A stretch of 64,000 bases of DNA from Vibrio sp. 10N.286.49.B3 (GCF_002873395.1 NZ_MCUV01000024.1:186001-250000); one strand, 5' to 3'; positions 36,865 through 46,523 are shown, counted from the first letter of the stretch. Numbers and translations: made by a program. The notes: generated from the letters alone by a model not told the origin.

Positions 36865-38127
36865 ATGAAACTACAACCAAGTTTAAAGCTGTATGTTATC
36901 GGTGGAATACTCTTTACTGGTATCGCTTCTATTTTGGCCATGTCTGCTATTGGCGTTAGTTTTTTTTTCTTAGGTATGGATGTGGCAATGACGGGCTCTA
37001 TCCAAAACCAAGCCTATCATACCGATGTTGAAGATGGTCACCCCTTTCATTTGAGTGATTTAACCATTGCCAGTCGTTGGCAAGATTTACCCGTCATTAT
37101 TCAAGACAACTTTGATGAAACGTTGTTAGTCGATAATGAAATGTCAAAAACCTTTGATAGATTACCGATATTCACTATGCCTAAGCAAGGGTTGTTTGTG
37201 ATCAGAATGTCACACGATAATGACGTTCGCTACGCTTCTATTATTCTCAATGAGAAGACTAACTTTGCCTTCGAAAAAGGCGAGCTACCGCATTTCTTTT
37301 ATATTATCTTTTTAGCCATCGCCATCATTGTCTTATTTGCATCCGTGATCTTTTTTATCCTACGGCGGGTAACTGTGCCTGTTGAGCGATTAAAAAATTG
37401 GGCTAAGTCACTTGATAAAGAAAAATTGCAACAGCCTGCCCCTAGCTTTCATTATAGTGAGTTAGATACGCTCGCCATTATCATTCAATCAAGTTTACAA
37501 GATGTACAAGCCGGCCTTGATAGAGAGCAACAGTTTCTCGGTTATGCAAGCCATGAATTGCGCACACCGATTGCAGTGATACGCACCAATGCAGAGCTAT
37601 TGCGTAAAATGGTTGAAAAAGGCATTAGTACTGACAAGCAAATAGCCGTTATTGATCGGATTGAAAGATCAGGGTTAACAATGACGGATCTAACGGAAAC
37701 CTTGTTATGGTTAAATCGCAATCAAGATAAAGTAGTGCAAGAAAGGCAGCTATGCTTAGGCGATCTAGCACAACAAATTAATCAAGAAGTGCAATACTTA
37801 TTGACTGGTAAAGCTGTTGAAGTGGCTATCTCGACGGATCACTCACTCCATCACTTACCTGAACCGCTTTGTCGCATTATTATCACTAACCTTATTCGTA
37901 ACGCATTTCAGCATACACAACAGGGTAAGGTGGTGATTAAGCAAGTAGAGCGAAAACTGACGATTACCAATATTGATCAGTTTGGATCGGGAGAGGAATC
38001 AAATTTAGGCTTTGGATTAGGGCTTGAATTAACGGCAAAACTCGTGAACCAATATGGTTGGCATTACCATAATCAAGCCATTGAAGGAGGACGTTACGTC
38101 GAGCTCTCTTTTGATCGCAATGAATAA
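36865..38127 (+). CDS. Sensor histidine kinase
   Basis: A 420-residue membrane kinase. Membrane segments lie at about 10-35 and 145-167 and flank a short periplasmic sensor of about 110 residues. A HAMP-like linker, the H-box GYASHELRTPIAVIRTN (H230), an N-box NLIRNAFQHTQ and a compact G-box GFGLGLELT follow. It phosphorylates the regulator encoded directly upstream. The C-terminal ATPase domain is somewhat short, with the D-box reduced to ITNIDQFGSG, so kinase strength may be modest. Confidence 0.94.
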   Translation: MKLQPSLKLYVIGGILFTGIASILAMSAIGVSFFFLGMDVAMTGSIQNQAYHTDVEDGHPFHLSDLTIASRWQDLPVIIQDNFDETLLVDNEMSKTFDRLPIFTMPKQGLFVIRMSHDNDVRYASIILNEKTNFAFEKGELPHFFYIIFLAIAIIVLFASVIFFILRRVTVPVERLKNWAKSLDKEKLQQPAPSFHYSELDTLAIIIQSSLQDVQAGLDREQQFLGYASHELRTPIAVIRTNAELLRKMVEKGISTDKQIAVIDRIERSGLTMTDLTETLLWLNRNQDKVVQERQLCLGDLAQQINQEVQYLLTGKAVEVAISTDHSLHHLPEPLCRIIITNLIRNAFQHTQQGKVVIKQVERKLTITNIDQFGSGEESNLGFGLGLELTAKLVNQYGWHYHNQAIEGGRYVELSFDRNE

Positions 38128-38161
38128 ACCGCTTTGGATATCGAGTCGATGTTTTGTACGG

Positions 38162-38686
38162 CTACAGATGGTTTAAGGCTCTGATCACTTGTGGGTATAA
38201 GCTCATTATTACTTCGTTGTCTCTGCCGTATAACCAAACCGTAAATGCACATAAAGTCCACGTTGTGCAGTTCTCTAAAAATGAGTTTGATGCCGGTGTT
38301 AATGGCACTCTAAATTTAATGGTAATCGGCCATAAGAAATTCACACCAGATTTAGTACAAGCATCACCAATTAAATGCATGACGAAACCGAATGTTAACG
38401 AACAAGCGAAGTTAAAGTTAAATTGCGAGGCGAGATAAAAAACACCTGCGGCAGCGAATAAAGAGTGCACTGCGCCTCTATGCCCAAACATCTTTTGAAT
38501 GGGGACGGATATAAAGGGAAAGATCCGGCCTAATGTTGAAGTGCGACAATCAAGGTCGGGTAATAAAGTGCCTACCATAGCAATCAGTAAACCGGTTGGA
38601 ATGTCCATCCAAGTCCACGATTCAAAATAGTGGTGGCAAATCAAATATGCCGAGCCAGTTGTTAGTTGATGGTTAATTCCTTTCAT
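38162..38686 (-). CDS. ydjM: YdjM-like membrane metal-dependent hydrolase
   Basis: A 174-residue inner-membrane protein of the YdjM/DUF457 family. Metal-ligand motifs are LPDLDC (TLLPDLDCRTSTLGR), HRGAVHSLF and HLIGDACTKSGVNFLWPI, with four hydrophobic segments. In E. coli ydjM belongs to the SOS regulon; a LexA-like box lies 21 bp upstream here too. The biochemical role is unknown. It is convergent to the sensor kinase gene. Confidence 0.85.
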   Translation of the reverse strand: MKGINHQLTTGSAYLICHHYFESWTWMDIPTGLLIAMVGTLLPDLDCRTSTLGRIFPFISVPIQKMFGHRGAVHSLFAAAGVFYLASQFNFNFACSLTFGFVMHLIGDACTKSGVNFLWPITIKFRVPLTPASNSFLENCTTWTLCAFTVWLYGRDNEVIMSLYPQVIRALNHL

Positions 38687-38706
38687 GTAGCACGCAAATA
38701 AAACCT

Positions 38707-38722
38707 ATGTATAAAAAGACAG
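38707..38722 (-). promoter_or_regulatory. LexA (SOS) box candidate upstream of ydjM
   Basis: Read on the ydjM strand: TACTGT, eight bases CTTTTTAT, then ACAT. This is one base off the CTGT-N8-ACAG consensus and has the flanking TA. It lies 21-36 bp before the ydjM start, a usual LexA position. Confidence 0.65.
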
Positions 38723-38940
38723 TAGATAATACAGGATAATCATCTGATGTCTTGACTAACTGCATATCTTTCGCCTTGAAAGGTTAATCGTTGTGCTATT
38801 TGTTGTTTTTATCATCTGGCTATTGGTCTGCGTGGTCATTTTTATCGAATGAATGAAAATATTTCTCATAATTGCTTGAAGTTCGCTGTAGCACTCATTA
38901 ACGTAACCATAATAATTAATAAACGAATATCGAGTAATTC

Positions 38941-40170
38941 ATGACCACACAAAGTAATAATGGCGAGAAAGCGCAAGTTTGGACAACGCCAATGGCTCAA
39001 GATCAATTTGATTTTATGTCAAAGGTATTAGCATCTCCTTCACCAATTGGATTTGAAGCGGCAATGAGTTATGGCGTGATCAAGCCTGAGTTTGAATCTT
39101 TCATGCCACAAGGATGGGGTATTCACCAGTTTAAATCGAATGCGAGCATCGTGTTTGATTCTCACCCAGGTCGTGATGATTTAACCAGCGTAATGATTGT
39201 TGGTCATGCTGATAAAATTCGCATGCAAGTACGCAAAATCGATAATGATGGCAAGGTGTGGATTAACACAGACTCGTTTTTACCAACGACGTTAATTGGT
39301 CATGAAGTTAAAGTCTTCTGCCAAAATCCTGAAAAGCTTGGTACTTACAAAGTCATTGAAGGCTGTACCGTTGAAGCGTTAGGTGCGATTCACTTCTCTA
39401 GCCCTGCGCAAAGAACCGGTGAGCAAGGTATTAAGCCAGACTCTATCTACCTAGAGCTACATATGCATGGTGATAAGCGTAAAGAGCAAGTTGAAGCTCT
39501 TGGTTTACGTGCGGGTGACCCAATTCTACTTGATCGCCCAATCAAGCGTGGTGTGGCTTCTGATACGTTCTACGGTGCTTACCTAGATAATGGTTTGGGT
39601 TGTTTCTCTGTGGTAGAGATTGCGCGTAAATTAGCGGCCGAAAACCTAGATAACGTACGTGTACTATACACGATCGCAACGCATGAAGAGATTGGTCGTT
39701 TTGGTTCAACACAAATTGTTGGTGAGTTAAAGCCTGACATTTTGATTGCTACCGACGTTAACCATGACTATGAAGCTGCACCAGGTATTGGTAGCCGTAA
39801 TATGAATCCATTAAAAATGGGTGAAGGCTTTACTATGGGCCGTGGTTCTGTTGCTTCTGAGTTTTTAGTTCAAACACTGGAAGCTGTATGTCGTGACAAC
39901 GAAATCCCTTACCAAATTGACTTCTCAGGTCGTGATATGGGTACTGATGGCATGGCCGCTGCACTTGCGGGTGTTGATAGTGCTGCAATTACCATTGGCT
40001 ACCCAATCCGTAATATGCACACTTCATCGGAATCCGCTCATACTGGTGATCTATTAGCATCAATTGAAGCAATCACTGAGTTACTGCGCCACTTCAATGG
40101 TTTAAATGAAGGAACAGGCCTAACTCGTGATGACCTTAAAAATAGCCACATCCGTTTAGATAACCTTTAA
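38941..40170 (+). CDS. M42-family metallo-aminopeptidase-like protein
   Basis: A 409-residue cytoplasmic peptidase of the M42 (glutamyl aminopeptidase/FrvX/endoglucanase M) clan. The metal-site blocks are visible: MIVGHADKI (first His), AYLDNGLGC (bridging Asp), ATHEEIGRFGS (catalytic and metal Glu), ATDVNHDY and the terminal RNMHTSSESAHTGDL. M42 enzymes form large tetrahedral dodecamers that trim peptides. It is a single-gene unit with a strong terminator after it. Confidence 0.88.
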   Translation: MTTQSNNGEKAQVWTTPMAQDQFDFMSKVLASPSPIGFEAAMSYGVIKPEFESFMPQGWGIHQFKSNASIVFDSHPGRDDLTSVMIVGHADKIRMQVRKIDNDGKVWINTDSFLPTTLIGHEVKVFCQNPEKLGTYKVIEGCTVEALGAIHFSSPAQRTGEQGIKPDSIYLELHMHGDKRKEQVEALGLRAGDPILLDRPIKRGVASDTFYGAYLDNGLGCFSVVEIARKLAAENLDNVRVLYTIATHEEIGRFGSTQIVGELKPDILIATDVNHDYEAAPGIGSRNMNPLKMGEGFTMGRGSVASEFLVQTLEAVCRDNEIPYQIDFSGRDMGTDGMAAALAGVDSAAITIGYPIRNMHTSSESAHTGDLLASIEAITELLRHFNGLNEGTGLTRDDLKNSHIRLDNL

Positions 40171-40221
40171 TTGTAAAGGCTATCGTTGCAATAGATGTAG
40201 TTGAAACGTACGCATAAAACT

Positions 40222-40266
40222 AAAAGCCCCCCATATTTACTTGCGAGTAATATGGAGGGCTTTTTT
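40222..40266. terminator. Bidirectional terminator between M42 peptidase and MFS gene
   Basis: AAAAGCCCCCCATATTTAC pairs with GTAATATGGAGGGCTTTT (small internal mismatches), with T-runs on both strands. It serves the two convergent genes. Confidence 0.9.
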
Positions 40267-40308
40267 GTATTTGTTACAGCGAAGCTACTTTTTACAATTG
40301 CTATAAAG

Positions 40309-41508
40309 CTATTTAACCAGTTTATCCGTCACAAAAGAGCGGTTTCTTACTAGGAGCCATAACCCACCACCGATTAACCCTACCACTAGTTGAAGTATGC
40401 CTAGGTTAGTAATTAAAGATTCTGGGCGAATAGAGACGAGCACCATTCCTAATGAACCACATGCCATACCTGAGAATTGAATTAATGCGACTGCAGAACC
40501 TGTGTCTTTATCTTGTTGATCAAGCATTAAGTTAGTGCCAGGTACACGCATTGTTATTACCATTAACGTTGCGACTGCTGCTGTTAATGCAAAAATCCAA
40601 GGTGACATTTCAGCGAGCGTTATTGTTAGTACACCAGCGGTTGCAAGTAAAGCGAAGCACAGCGTAATAATTGTTTGAACCGACACACGACGAGACAGCT
40701 TCATATAAATGGTTGGACCAAAAGAAGCACATAGAGCATTAAAAGCAAATGCGTAGCTAAATTGCTGCTCAGTTAACCCAAATCCATTAATGTAGATATA
40801 AGAACCTGCGGCTAGGAATGCCATCATTGCAATTGGTACAATCGAAAAAATTACCAGTAAAGTCACGAATTGGGGATTCTTTAAAACCACACCAAGGCGA
40901 GTCCAAGAGTGCAAAATAGAGCCGTTGTATTTAGTTTCAAGGGTCTCTTCATAGCAAAAAGCTAATATTGAAGCAAAAGAACCAAACACCGCGAGAGTAA
41001 CAAACATCATTCGCCAAGATGCTATCTGCAGTAAAAAAGCACCAAGAACAGGGGCGATCATCGGAGCGATAATTACCAACGACATGATCGTAGCCATGAT
41101 CTTTTGACGTTCACGACCATCATATAAATCTTTAACAATAGCCGTGGCAACAACAGTAATAGCACTGCCAGCAAACGCTTGTATAACACGAGCAAGAATG
41201 AGCTGTTCAATACTACCAGCCATTGAACAGAAGATGCTGGCGATCATATAACCGGCAAGACCTGTGATTAAAATAGGCTTTCGACCAAATTTCTCACTGA
41301 GTGGTCCCCAGAACAATAAGCCCATGGCATAGGTAATAAAGTAACTACTCAGTGTTAGGTTTACCATTGCTTGATCGGTATTAAAGATGTCGACCATCTG
41401 AGGCAGGGCAGGTAGGTACAGGTCAATCGTCAATGGTGGAAATGCACTAATGATGACAAGGAAAAATAATGTGCCTTTTGTACCTAATATAGATTGTGCT
41501 TTTTTCAA
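40309..41508 (-). CDS. Bcr/CflA-family drug-resistance MFS transporter
   Basis: A twelve-helix inner-membrane drug/proton antiporter. Motifs typical of Bcr/CflA are FPPLTIDLYLPALPQM in helix 1 and GPLSEKFGRKPILITGL in the first cytoplasmic loop, with QAFAGSAITVVATAIVKDL after it. The start is uncertain. The frame extends to a TTG at 41586, but a second TTG at 41508 has TTTGGA at good spacing and begins LKKAQSILGTKG, the usual short leader. I use the latter (399 residues). Related pumps export bicyclomycin, chloramphenicol or sulfonamides. Confidence 0.88.
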   Translation of the reverse strand: MKKAQSILGTKGTLFFLVIISAFPPLTIDLYLPALPQMVDIFNTDQAMVNLTLSSYFITYAMGLLFWGPLSEKFGRKPILITGLAGYMIASIFCSMAGSIEQLILARVIQAFAGSAITVVATAIVKDLYDGRERQKIMATIMSLVIIAPMIAPVLGAFLLQIASWRMMFVTLAVFGSFASILAFCYEETLETKYNGSILHSWTRLGVVLKNPQFVTLLVIFSIVPIAMMAFLAAGSYIYINGFGLTEQQFSYAFAFNALCASFGPTIYMKLSRRVSVQTIITLCFALLATAGVLTITLAEMSPWIFALTAAVATLMVITMRVPGTNLMLDQQDKDTGSAVALIQFSGMACGSLGMVLVSIRPESLITNLGILQLVVGLIGGGLWLLVRNRSFVTDKLVK

Positions 41509-41707
41509 GAGTGTATTTCCAAAGGTTGATAAACGGTGACTATTTAAAGAGCGCTGTAATGTTAAAGCAATGTATTCCCAGCGCAATAGTTATATTCTAC
41601 TGGGAGTATATTACATCAAGTACCGTCAATGATTTGTTACCCTAACTTGCTGGTGGTTTATGACTATTGAGTGCAAGTTAGGATAACAGTGTGATCATTC
41701 AGCTTCA

Positions 41708-43267
41708 CTAGTAATCGTATTTAGCCCATAGCTTGCGAGTTGCTTTACCTGGGTCATTGATTTGCTCGGATAAATTATTAAACTGCATTGTTGGGCGAGT
41801 ATCTAATGTATAGGGTGTCCAACTTACCGTGCCAAACTTCGCAAATTGGATCCACTCATTATGCATTGTATCAGCGAGAGACTGAGGAGGCTCAGTGCCC
41901 ACAAACCCTTTTGCTTCATCACTCTTAATTGTGTTAAATACAAAAGGAACATCAACAAAGTGTGCAGCACCTAGTCGACCGCCAAAGGCTGGTGAAAACC
42001 ATGAAAAATTAAAATGCCAAACTTCATTCCCATTATTTAATAAATGCTCAGCAATATGAACAGCAGGCATTCTAAATGTGTAATCAGATTGAATATTCAC
42101 AAATATATCACCAATAGAAGCCTCTTTATTTTGCTGATTATAAGCAGCTAGGGGGTTACCATTTAATGATAAATCCTTCAAGAAGAGATCGGTTTGCTCT
42201 TTAGTGACACGATCGATTGCGCCACTAGGAACTTGATATAATCGTGCTTCCTGATCGGTACTACCAACAATAACGGGAACTTTCGATGCATGGTTAGCTA
42301 GATTTTTCATCGGTGATCCTGTGATGATGTTATTATCAACCACAGGTAGGAATGCAGTACCACCCCATGAAATCATTCCCCAGTCATCACGGTTTTGTAT
42401 TGTCTTACCCATATCAATGACAGTTGAGACCAGTTCAGGGAAAGGCACACTTGCTATCCCGTCTGTTGTTGCTGCTACCCCTAACTGTTGCGCAAAGTTC
42501 AGTGTTATTCTTTCCGCTTCTTGTTTCGTTAAAGATTCCATTGGTGGGCTTTGCATGATCGCTCGGTGGAACAAGCCGTCAGCTTTTTCAGTACCAAGTA
42601 AAATGGCAATACTTTCAGCTCCAGCCGACTGACCAAATAGAGTCACGTTGTCTGGATCGCCACCAAACTCGGCAATATGATCTTGTATCCACTCTAGCGC
42701 CATAATTTGGTCTAGGATCCCACGGTTGTCCGGGGCATTTTTAAAGTGCATAAAGCCATCGACGCCAACACGATAATTAATCGTCACCACAATGACATCA
42801 TTTTGGGCAAAACTCGTTCCGTTATATACCTCTTCACCAGCATCTTCACGGATGAATGCTCCGCCAGGAATCCATGCCATGACTGGTCGTTTTTCTATAG
42901 CGGCAGATGAATTTTCAGGTATCCAAATATTCAAAGTCAGATCACCCGGAGCGCCAACTAACTCAACGTTACGGCCACGACTCGGTTGAGGGACAGGTAA
43001 GCCGATGTTGGTTGCATCAAGCGTGTTATCCCATTTTCCATAAGTTTGCGGAGCTTTAAAACGAAGTTCAGAAGTGAATGGGTTTTTTGCATAAGGAATA
43101 TCATAAAATGCAGTGACACTGTCTTGAGTTGTGCCGACTACTTTTCCTAAAGAGAGGTTAAGTTCATTAGTTGTCATTGCTGAAGCTGATGGATTCACAC
43201 CTAAGCAAACGAGTAACCCAACAAGTAAAGCCGTAATTTTTGTCTGTGCAGCATTAAAATATGACAT
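41708..43267 (-). CDS. Type-B carboxylesterase, exported
   Basis: A 519-residue alpha/beta-hydrolase of the carboxylesterase/cholinesterase family. It has a signal peptide of about 30 residues (LLVGLLVCLGVNPSASA). The nucleophile elbow is GQSAGAES with S214, and the oxyanion block is VMAWIPGGAFIREDAG. The sequence PAFGGRLGAAHFVDVPFVF provides the catalytic His region. It hydrolyses carboxylic esters in the periplasm or outside the cell; natural substrate unknown. A small DUF2798 membrane gene lies 36 bp upstream on the same strand and may be cotranscribed. Confidence 0.9.
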   Translation of the reverse strand: MSYFNAAQTKITALLVGLLVCLGVNPSASAMTTNELNLSLGKVVGTTQDSVTAFYDIPYAKNPFTSELRFKAPQTYGKWDNTLDATNIGLPVPQPSRGRNVELVGAPGDLTLNIWIPENSSAAIEKRPVMAWIPGGAFIREDAGEEVYNGTSFAQNDVIVVTINYRVGVDGFMHFKNAPDNRGILDQIMALEWIQDHIAEFGGDPDNVTLFGQSAGAESIAILLGTEKADGLFHRAIMQSPPMESLTKQEAERITLNFAQQLGVAATTDGIASVPFPELVSTVIDMGKTIQNRDDWGMISWGGTAFLPVVDNNIITGSPMKNLANHASKVPVIVGSTDQEARLYQVPSGAIDRVTKEQTDLFLKDLSLNGNPLAAYNQQNKEASIGDIFVNIQSDYTFRMPAVHIAEHLLNNGNEVWHFNFSWFSPAFGGRLGAAHFVDVPFVFNTIKSDEAKGFVGTEPPQSLADTMHNEWIQFAKFGTVSWTPYTLDTRPTMQFNNLSEQINDPGKATRKLWAKYDY

Positions 43268-43303
43268 AGCAATCTCGATTGTATTTTTATTTAGTACGTG
43301 TTT

Positions 43304-43519
43304 TTATGCGGTAAGTTTAATAGCAGCTTTGAAAGCAATTTTGCTCACAAATAAAGAAAGGATAAACGCGATAGGCCAAGCGACAATGAAATGGCTCATC
43401 CATACTTCTAACCAGACAGCAGAAAAGCCGAGTTCAAGAAAGCTGAAAATGCCGGTCATTAAAAATGCCATCATAAGAGAGATAAGTGCTTGAGCGGTAA
43501 TTAGGGTTTGTTTCTTTTG
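43304..43519 (-). CDS. DUF2798-like small membrane protein
   Basis: A 71-residue protein from the ATG at 43519 (MQKKQTLITAQ); an upstream ATG at 43531 would add four residues. Two hydrophobic segments (ALISLMMAFLMTGIFSFLELG and HFIVAWPIAFILSLFVSKIAF) and the SHFIVAWP pattern match the DUF2798 family of two-helix membrane proteins of unknown role. It precedes the carboxylesterase on the same strand. Confidence 0.78.
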   Translation of the reverse strand, partial: QKKQTLITAQALISLMMAFLMTGIFSFLELGFSAVWLEVWMSHFIVAWPIAFILSLFVSKIAFKAAIKLTA

Positions 43520-43835
43520 CATGAGGTACATCCAATTTATGGATGGTGCGCGAAAAAAAGATATGCAGCACCACCCTGTTTAATCAAGGTTAGTGCCGTG
43601 GGTTTGCAAGTTGCAACTTCATCTCGCAGAGGCGAGGACTGGAATAACCTAACCAGCCTAAAATCTTTTCGACAGTGAATATTAATTTTTACTTGAGTAA
43701 TAATCAAGCACTTTTATCCAGGTTACTTACACTTTTATCACTAGACTATGAGCCCTCGTCCATTTCCAATACAATAGAATATGAGGATAGGGCTCAAGGT
43801 TTAACATTCAACAAAATAAGCTAGCCGTTATTCAA
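43520..43835. other. Intergenic region between DUF2798 gene and scrK
   Basis: This 316-bp gap holds the promoter of the DUF2798/esterase genes and the 3' end of the scr genes. TGAGCCCT at 43749-43756 and AGGGCTCA at 43789-43796 form an 8-bp stem with a large loop, perhaps the end of scrK transcription. A short CATCC/GGATG palindrome lies near 43530. No open frame or RNA gene was seen. Confidence 0.4.
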
Positions 43836-44765
43836 TTAGCTGTTATTTAAATAGTTGCTTAGTTGGTTATTATTTGGAAGCGCTGTCATTGCTCCTTTAG
43901 CTGTCGTGGCTAAAGCACCGCAGGCATTTGCTTGCGTCACAATACCAGTTAACGTTTCTAGCTCCAGCCAATTGTCGGTTGTAGAAAGACCATTTAATAG
44001 CCCACCAACGAACGCATCACCCGCTCCAGTGGTATCAATGGCATTAACCGCTTTTCCCGTTACGAGTTGCTGAATTTTATCCACAATCACTAATGCGCCT
44101 TTCTTACCTTGGGTTATGATAATCAAGGGAATTGTAAATTGTTGGTTTAGCCACGTTATTGCAGCATCAATGTTATCTTGGTTGGTGAGATAGAATAGTT
44201 CATCATCTGAAAACTTAACGACATCTGCTATGGCAATCGTTTCTAAAACGACAGGTTTCATTTCACTAAGATCAGACCATACATCATCGCGTAGGTTAGG
44301 GTCGAAAGAGACATAGCCACCAGCGGCTTTCATTGCTTTCATCGCATTGATTGTCGTTGAGCGAGAGGGTTCATTTGCTAAAGCAATAGAGCAAACATGA
44401 AGCCATTCACCCTGGCTAAATGATGGCACATCGTTTGGTTCTAAAAACTGGTCCGCACTTGGTAGCACCATAAATGTAAAGCTGCGTTCACCATTTTCGT
44501 CCAGATCAACCACAACAGTCGAGGTACGATGCTTTTTATCGAGCAACATATTTTGTGTATTAACCCCTTCCTTAGTTAATACTTCTTTCATAAACTTACC
44601 AAGAGGATCAAAACCAACACGACCAAAAAAGGCAACCTCTCCACCAAGCCTTGCAACACCAACGGCGACATTTGCTGGCGCACCACCTGGGCATTTTAAA
44701 TAGGTATTATCACCATCTGGAATGAGATCAATAACAGCGTCACCAGTGACCCATACTTTAGCCAT
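43836..44765 (-). CDS. scrK: Fructokinase, PfkB family
   Basis: A 309-residue sugar kinase. N-terminal motif KCPGGAPANVAVGVARLGG and C-terminal DTTGAGDAFVGGLL with the catalytic base D250 are the PfkB signatures. In sucrose regulons it phosphorylates the fructose released by ScrB. It lies 104 bp after scrA on the same strand, with an intercistronic hairpin between, and TATTTCCCTTT on the plus strand reads as an AAAGGGAAATA ribosome site. Confidence 0.94.
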   Translation of the reverse strand: MAKVWVTGDAVIDLIPDGDNTYLKCPGGAPANVAVGVARLGGEVAFFGRVGFDPLGKFMKEVLTKEGVNTQNMLLDKKHRTSTVVVDLDENGERSFTFMVLPSADQFLEPNDVPSFSQGEWLHVCSIALANEPSRSTTINAMKAMKAAGGYVSFDPNLRDDVWSDLSEMKPVVLETIAIADVVKFSDDELFYLTNQDNIDAAITWLNQQFTIPLIIITQGKKGALVIVDKIQQLVTGKAVNAIDTTGAGDAFVGGLLNGLSTTDNWLELETLTGIVTQANACGALATTAKGAMTALPNNNQLSNYLNNS

Positions 44766-44805
44766 TTTATTTCCCTTTCTTTTCTATACTTGCTATTTAT
44801 CTTTT

Positions 44806-44835
44806 GATTCTGTGGCACTGTGACGCCACAGAATC
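44806..44835 (-). other. Intercistronic hairpin between scrA and scrK
   Basis: GATTCTGTGGC and GCCACAGAATC form a perfect 11-bp stem around an 8-base loop. There is no T-run on the minus strand. It more likely tunes mRNA stability between scrA and scrK than ends transcription fully. Confidence 0.65.
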
Positions 44836-44869
44836 TGATGAGATAAGCGTTAAATTAACTCAAATTATA

Positions 44870-46315
44870 TTAAGCGGTTTCTGCTGTTAGTTTGGTTTGT
44901 TTTAGTTGGTAGTATTTTCCAAGGATAACAGTAGCAGAGAAAGCAACGGCAAAAGAGATCGCCATGCCAGTGATATAAAGACCAACCTTATCAGGGGTGA
45001 TAGAAATAATGCCAGGCAAACCAGCAGCGCCAAGAGCTTGTGCTTTTACCTTAAAAAAGCTAATAAATGCACTGGCAACGGCAGCACCGATAATAGCAGC
45101 GATAAATGGGTAGCGTAGTTTTAAGTTAACACCAAATAGTGCTGGCTCGGTAATGCCAAGCAATGCGGTTACACCTGATGGCATTGCAACCCCTTTCATT
45201 TTATTGTCTTTAGTGGTTAAGCCGACAGCGAGAGCTGATGCTCCCTGTGCAATATTTGACATTGCTGCGATTGGGAAAATAAAGCTGCCACCCGTTACGG
45301 CAATATTGGTTAATAGTTGAGTCTCAATGGCAATGAAACTGTGGTGCATACCGGTAATAACAAACGGAGCATAAATAAATCCAAAAACAGCACCGCCAAT
45401 GAAGCCTGCAGATTCGTATAGCCAAGTTAAGCCATCACCAAGCAAGAAGCCTAGGTCGCGTGTAAATGGACCAACAACAGTAAAGGTGATAACACCTGTA
45501 ATAAAAATGGCCAGCATAGGCGTGAGCAGGTTATCTAATATCGATGGGATAACCTTACGTAGATTTTGCTCTACCTTAGCCAGAATAAATGCAGAAACTA
45601 AAACAGGCAATACTGAGCCTTGATAGCCGACTTTCTGGATTTCAAAGCCAAAGATGTTCCAAGCCGGGATATCACCGGTAATGGAAGCGCTGCCAAATCC
45701 CCAGCCGTTAAGTAAGTCAGGGTGAACCATCAACATACCTAATGCCGCACCAAGGTAGGGATTGCCACCGAATTTCTTGGATGCCGAAAAAGCGAGTAAA
45801 ATAGGAAGATAAACAAAAGGAGCATTCGCAAATGTATTAATCATTGCTGCAAGATCAGCTAAACCTGGATTAGCATCAATAAGGGATTGCCCCTCAAGAA
45901 ATAAGCCATTAGCTGTCAGTAGATTAAATACCCCCATTAAAAGGCCGCCAGCAACGATAGCAGGAATAATAGGTACAAAAATATCGGATAAACCTTTAAC
46001 GGCGCGTTGGATTATATTTTGTTTATTCGCACCGACCGAAGCGACATCTTTTGTCGACATTTCTGTCATATTTGTGAGTTTAGCCAACTCGGCATGGACT
46101 TGATTAACAATACCTGAGCCAAAAATAACTTGGTATTGACCAGCAACTTTAAATTGTCCTTTTACACCTTCTAAAGATTCGATTTCTTTTTCATCAACAA
46201 GTGATTCATCTTTAAGTGCTAAGCGCAGGCGTGTTGCACAGTGTGCTAGTGCTTCTATATTTTCTTTACCACCTAGGGCAGTAAGTAATTTTTTAGTAAC
46301 AGCGGGGTAGTTCAT
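44870..46315 (-). CDS. scrA: PTS system sucrose-specific EIIBC component
   Basis: A 481-residue membrane permease that imports sucrose and phosphorylates it to sucrose-6-phosphate. The EIIB domain at the N-terminus has the phospho-cysteine C26 in EALAHCATRLRLAL. The EIIC domain follows with about ten membrane segments (IIPAIVAGGLLMG, GMHHSFIAIE, GITEPALFGVNLKLRYPF). I use the ATG at 46315 with GGAG before it; the longer frame starts with a TTG at 46327. No EIIA domain is fused, so phosphate must come from a glucose-type EIIA encoded elsewhere. Confidence 0.95.
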   Translation of the reverse strand: MNYPAVTKKLLTALGGKENIEALAHCATRLRLALKDESLVDEKEIESLEGVKGQFKVAGQYQVIFGSGIVNQVHAELAKLTNMTEMSTKDVASVGANKQNIIQRAVKGLSDIFVPIIPAIVAGGLLMGVFNLLTANGLFLEGQSLIDANPGLADLAAMINTFANAPFVYLPILLAFSASKKFGGNPYLGAALGMLMVHPDLLNGWGFGSASITGDIPAWNIFGFEIQKVGYQGSVLPVLVSAFILAKVEQNLRKVIPSILDNLLTPMLAIFITGVITFTVVGPFTRDLGFLLGDGLTWLYESAGFIGGAVFGFIYAPFVITGMHHSFIAIETQLLTNIAVTGGSFIFPIAAMSNIAQGASALAVGLTTKDNKMKGVAMPSGVTALLGITEPALFGVNLKLRYPFIAAIIGAAVASAFISFFKVKAQALGAAGLPGIISITPDKVGLYITGMAISFAVAFSATVILGKYYQLKQTKLTAETA

Positions 46316-46347
46316 AACCAGCTCCAATTAGTAGGGTATGCAATGCT

Positions 46348-46363
46348 TTGGGAACGTTTGCAA
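46348..46363. promoter_or_regulatory. ScrR-like operator 1 (scrA promoter)
   Basis: TTGGGAACGTTTGCAA lies 33 bp before the scrA start. It is a LacI-type half-symmetric site with the core GGGAACGTT, and recurs in similar form upstream of scrB and scrY. Confidence 0.7.
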
Positions 46364-46523
46364 GGTTGATATTGATGTAATTTAATAAATAGTCAAAAGA
46401 TTAAGCTGAATAGTGTGAAAATGATCATGTTTAGGTGGTAGGAATCATTATTTATGAGAAGAAGATCGATGCTATGCTATTTACATAGTAATTTTTCGCA
46501 AACCATCCCAAAAAGGAAAGCTT

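Noticed and set aside
38154-38438. Plus-strand frame after the sensor kinase
   Set aside because: It lies fully opposite the well-supported ydjM gene and has no domain.
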